From Phaseolus vulgaris (taxonomy: Eukaryota; Streptophyta; Magnoliopsida; Fabales; Fabaceae): DNA of 64,000 bases. Positions 62,240 to 64,000 of the stretch are shown here, in pieces. The stretch spans positions 13,210,423 through 13,274,422 of the forward strand of contig NC_023751.2 of assembly GCF_000499845.2 (NCBI RefSeq), given 5' to 3'. Position 1 is the first letter of the stretch, and each line of letters starts with the position of its first letter. The notes below the pieces were generated by a model, which was given only the letters and a program-made list of their open reading frames with translations, was not told where the DNA came from and did no database searches. Made by a program: the position numbers and the translations under genes.

Positions 62240-64000
62240 CCACCCATCCATCCCTCCATCCCCAACTTCCCTTTCACTTTTCACTATTCAATCTAATCTT
62301 CACTTTTTTCATATATAATTTACTTTCCTCATCAAGGAATCATGCTTCTAATGTAACACATGTCTTTTATTCCTAATGCAGTCATTTTTAGATAAGGAGA
62401 TTCTCTTTCTAAAGTATATAAAATTGTATTTTAGACCTCATTTTTTTCTATAGTATATTATAAAAGTGCACCCTTTTTTTTACATATATAACATGCTAAT
62501 AGGATCCTTCAAATTTATAATAATTTTGAATTTTCAGAATTTAATTGCATAAGTATCACAGTTACATGATTTTAATTCCCAGACATGTCATAAGCTATCA
62601 ATAGTATAGTGTAAATATATTTCAATTGAGAAAGGAACTAAAATCTCATATTAAAATATTTAATTGGTATAATTAGAACCTGAAATCTAAAATTATGATA
62701 CCTTAAACTCCTTTTGATAAATTCTTAAATGAAATGTATGCCTTTCCATTTAGAGAGCAAAAAAAAAATTTCAGTGCTACAGTTACACGTATTATATGTA
62801 GAATTAATTTTGTGAGAAAAAAAATAAAATTTTCAATAGGATATAATTGCTTGGAGGAACAAAGACACAAATAATTTTATATTTATATTTTACAAAAAAA
62901 ATTCACTTTATCAAATAAATAAAAGTAATTCTTCTCAATTATTTAAAATATTACATGTAAATACATATCAATTTAAAAAACAACTATTTCCATAAAAAAT
63001 ATTATTTTCAAAATTAGTTATGCCAAAAATTAAAAAAAAAACGGTTCCTCAATCATTACTAGTTGAGAATAAATAGTAATTTTAATTTATATATTTTAAA
63101 AATAAGGAAATAAATATCTTTTTTTCTTTAAAATGTGTTCAGTTGAAGAAAAGTTTAGTCCAACTTCGTAATAGAATTGCAAAAAGACATCTGCCTGAAT
63201 TGAGAGTTCTTTCAGAGGGCAACTTTAATATTCTCTATATCAATGTGAGGAATATTAATAATATATAACTAATACAAACTTTATAACACTTTTACTATTG
63301 ATTGAATTTTAGAATTCACGAAGATTTTAGAAAGACTCGTACATTTTTTCATTTAAAGAATTTTGATATTTTTTTATTTAACAGTTAAAATAATAAAAAA
63401 TATTGAAAACTATAATAGAAATATATTGAATATGATTTTTGTTAACAAAATTATAATTAAAATTTGGTTTGAAAATCACAATATAATGAATGTCAATATA
63501 AATGGTATAGATCTTGAGATGTCAGTCTAAGATATAATCTAACTGATATATATAAGTTGTATAATGATGCATAATAGAAAAGTTTTTATATAAAAAAATA
63601 TAAATGGTATGAGTGTTCTTGAGTCCATGGAATAACAAATTATTTTAACGAATATATATAAATAAAAAGCTAGTATTTAAGACATGATAATTGTAATTTG
63701 AAAGTTTTGAATTGAAGGGAAGGGCGAAAGTAGTAGTACTACTAGTTGACTTAAAATCAAAAGGAATGCCCAAAGAGTGAGTGTGGAAAAGGCTGTGTTG
63801 ATGATCAATCATTGATGTTGTTTGTGACGTATTCTCATCCTGGGCTCATTGAAGTCAGCAATTGGGATACGAGAAAAGCTTATGAACTCTGATCTTAAAA
63901 TATTATCACATGTTCAGCAGAAACTAGTTTAGTGACTTTCACCTGCTGCTGTATTTTTACAAGTTTAACAAAACAAAAAAATAGCCTTTGGACATTTTCA
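62240..64000. other. AT-rich upstream and intergenic DNA
   Basis: Upstream of the PP2C leader. No gene, RNA or transposon recognised to the end of the window. Confidence 0.45.

Overview
This window is a piece of nuclear DNA from a flowering plant. Evidence: GT-AG introns, strongly AT-rich intergenic DNA, plant-only gene families (a clade A PP2C ABA co-receptor, a USP-domain receptor-like cytoplasmic kinase, MIR156) and plant transposon families. The transposon remnants (short TRIM-like elements, CACTA-type MITEs, Mutator-like TIR elements) resemble ones familiar from phaseoloid legumes, so a legume such as bean, cowpea or soybean is my best inference; I could not test it.

Protein-coding genes sit in two clusters plus a pair of islands. 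At the left is an intact eIF4A translation-initiation helicase (minus strand, 4 coding exons, 413 aa). From about 5 kb to 30 kb there is a gene-poor, transposon-rich stretch whose only recognisable gene is a microRNA locus: a MIR156 hairpin at 20255-20360 with a TATA box about 200 bp upstream. From 30 to 36 kb lie a proline-rich membrane-associated protein and a 718-aa kinase with an N-terminal USP domain (both minus). At 39.6 kb is an intronless 444-aa Harbinger-transposase-derived gene (HARBI1/ALP1-like) with an apparently broken catalytic triad. From 45.8 to 62 kb is a gene-dense segment: a small twin-CX9C protein of the TRIAP1/Mdm35 type (minus), the M1 aminopeptidase APM1 (plus, 19 exons, 873 aa), and a HAB1-like PP2C (minus, 4 coding exons, 547 aa) convergent with APM1. 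All six multi-exon or single-exon models except the kinase start and UTRs were traced to frame-consistent splice sites.

Mobile DNA explains much of the rest: six copies or pieces of one CACTA-type MITE family (two full copies with matching 3-bp target duplications), two head-to-head TRIM-like elements forming a large palindrome with a tRNA-iMet-type primer binding site, two probable solo LTRs with 5-bp target duplications (one inside an APM1 intron), a 5'-truncated LINE, two Mutator-like TIR elements, and a hAT-like element. Between the convergent APM1 and PP2C genes is a 1.3-kb GC-rich minisatellite, the most compositionally unusual segment of the window.

The protein genes are not an operon or pathway; their adjacency is ordinary plant gene order. 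I see no CRISPR, tRNA or rRNA gene, and no convincing new multi-gene system. The more unusual items are the minisatellite, the TRIM palindrome, the alternating palindrome array at 28.5 kb, and the catalytically degraded transposase-derived gene.
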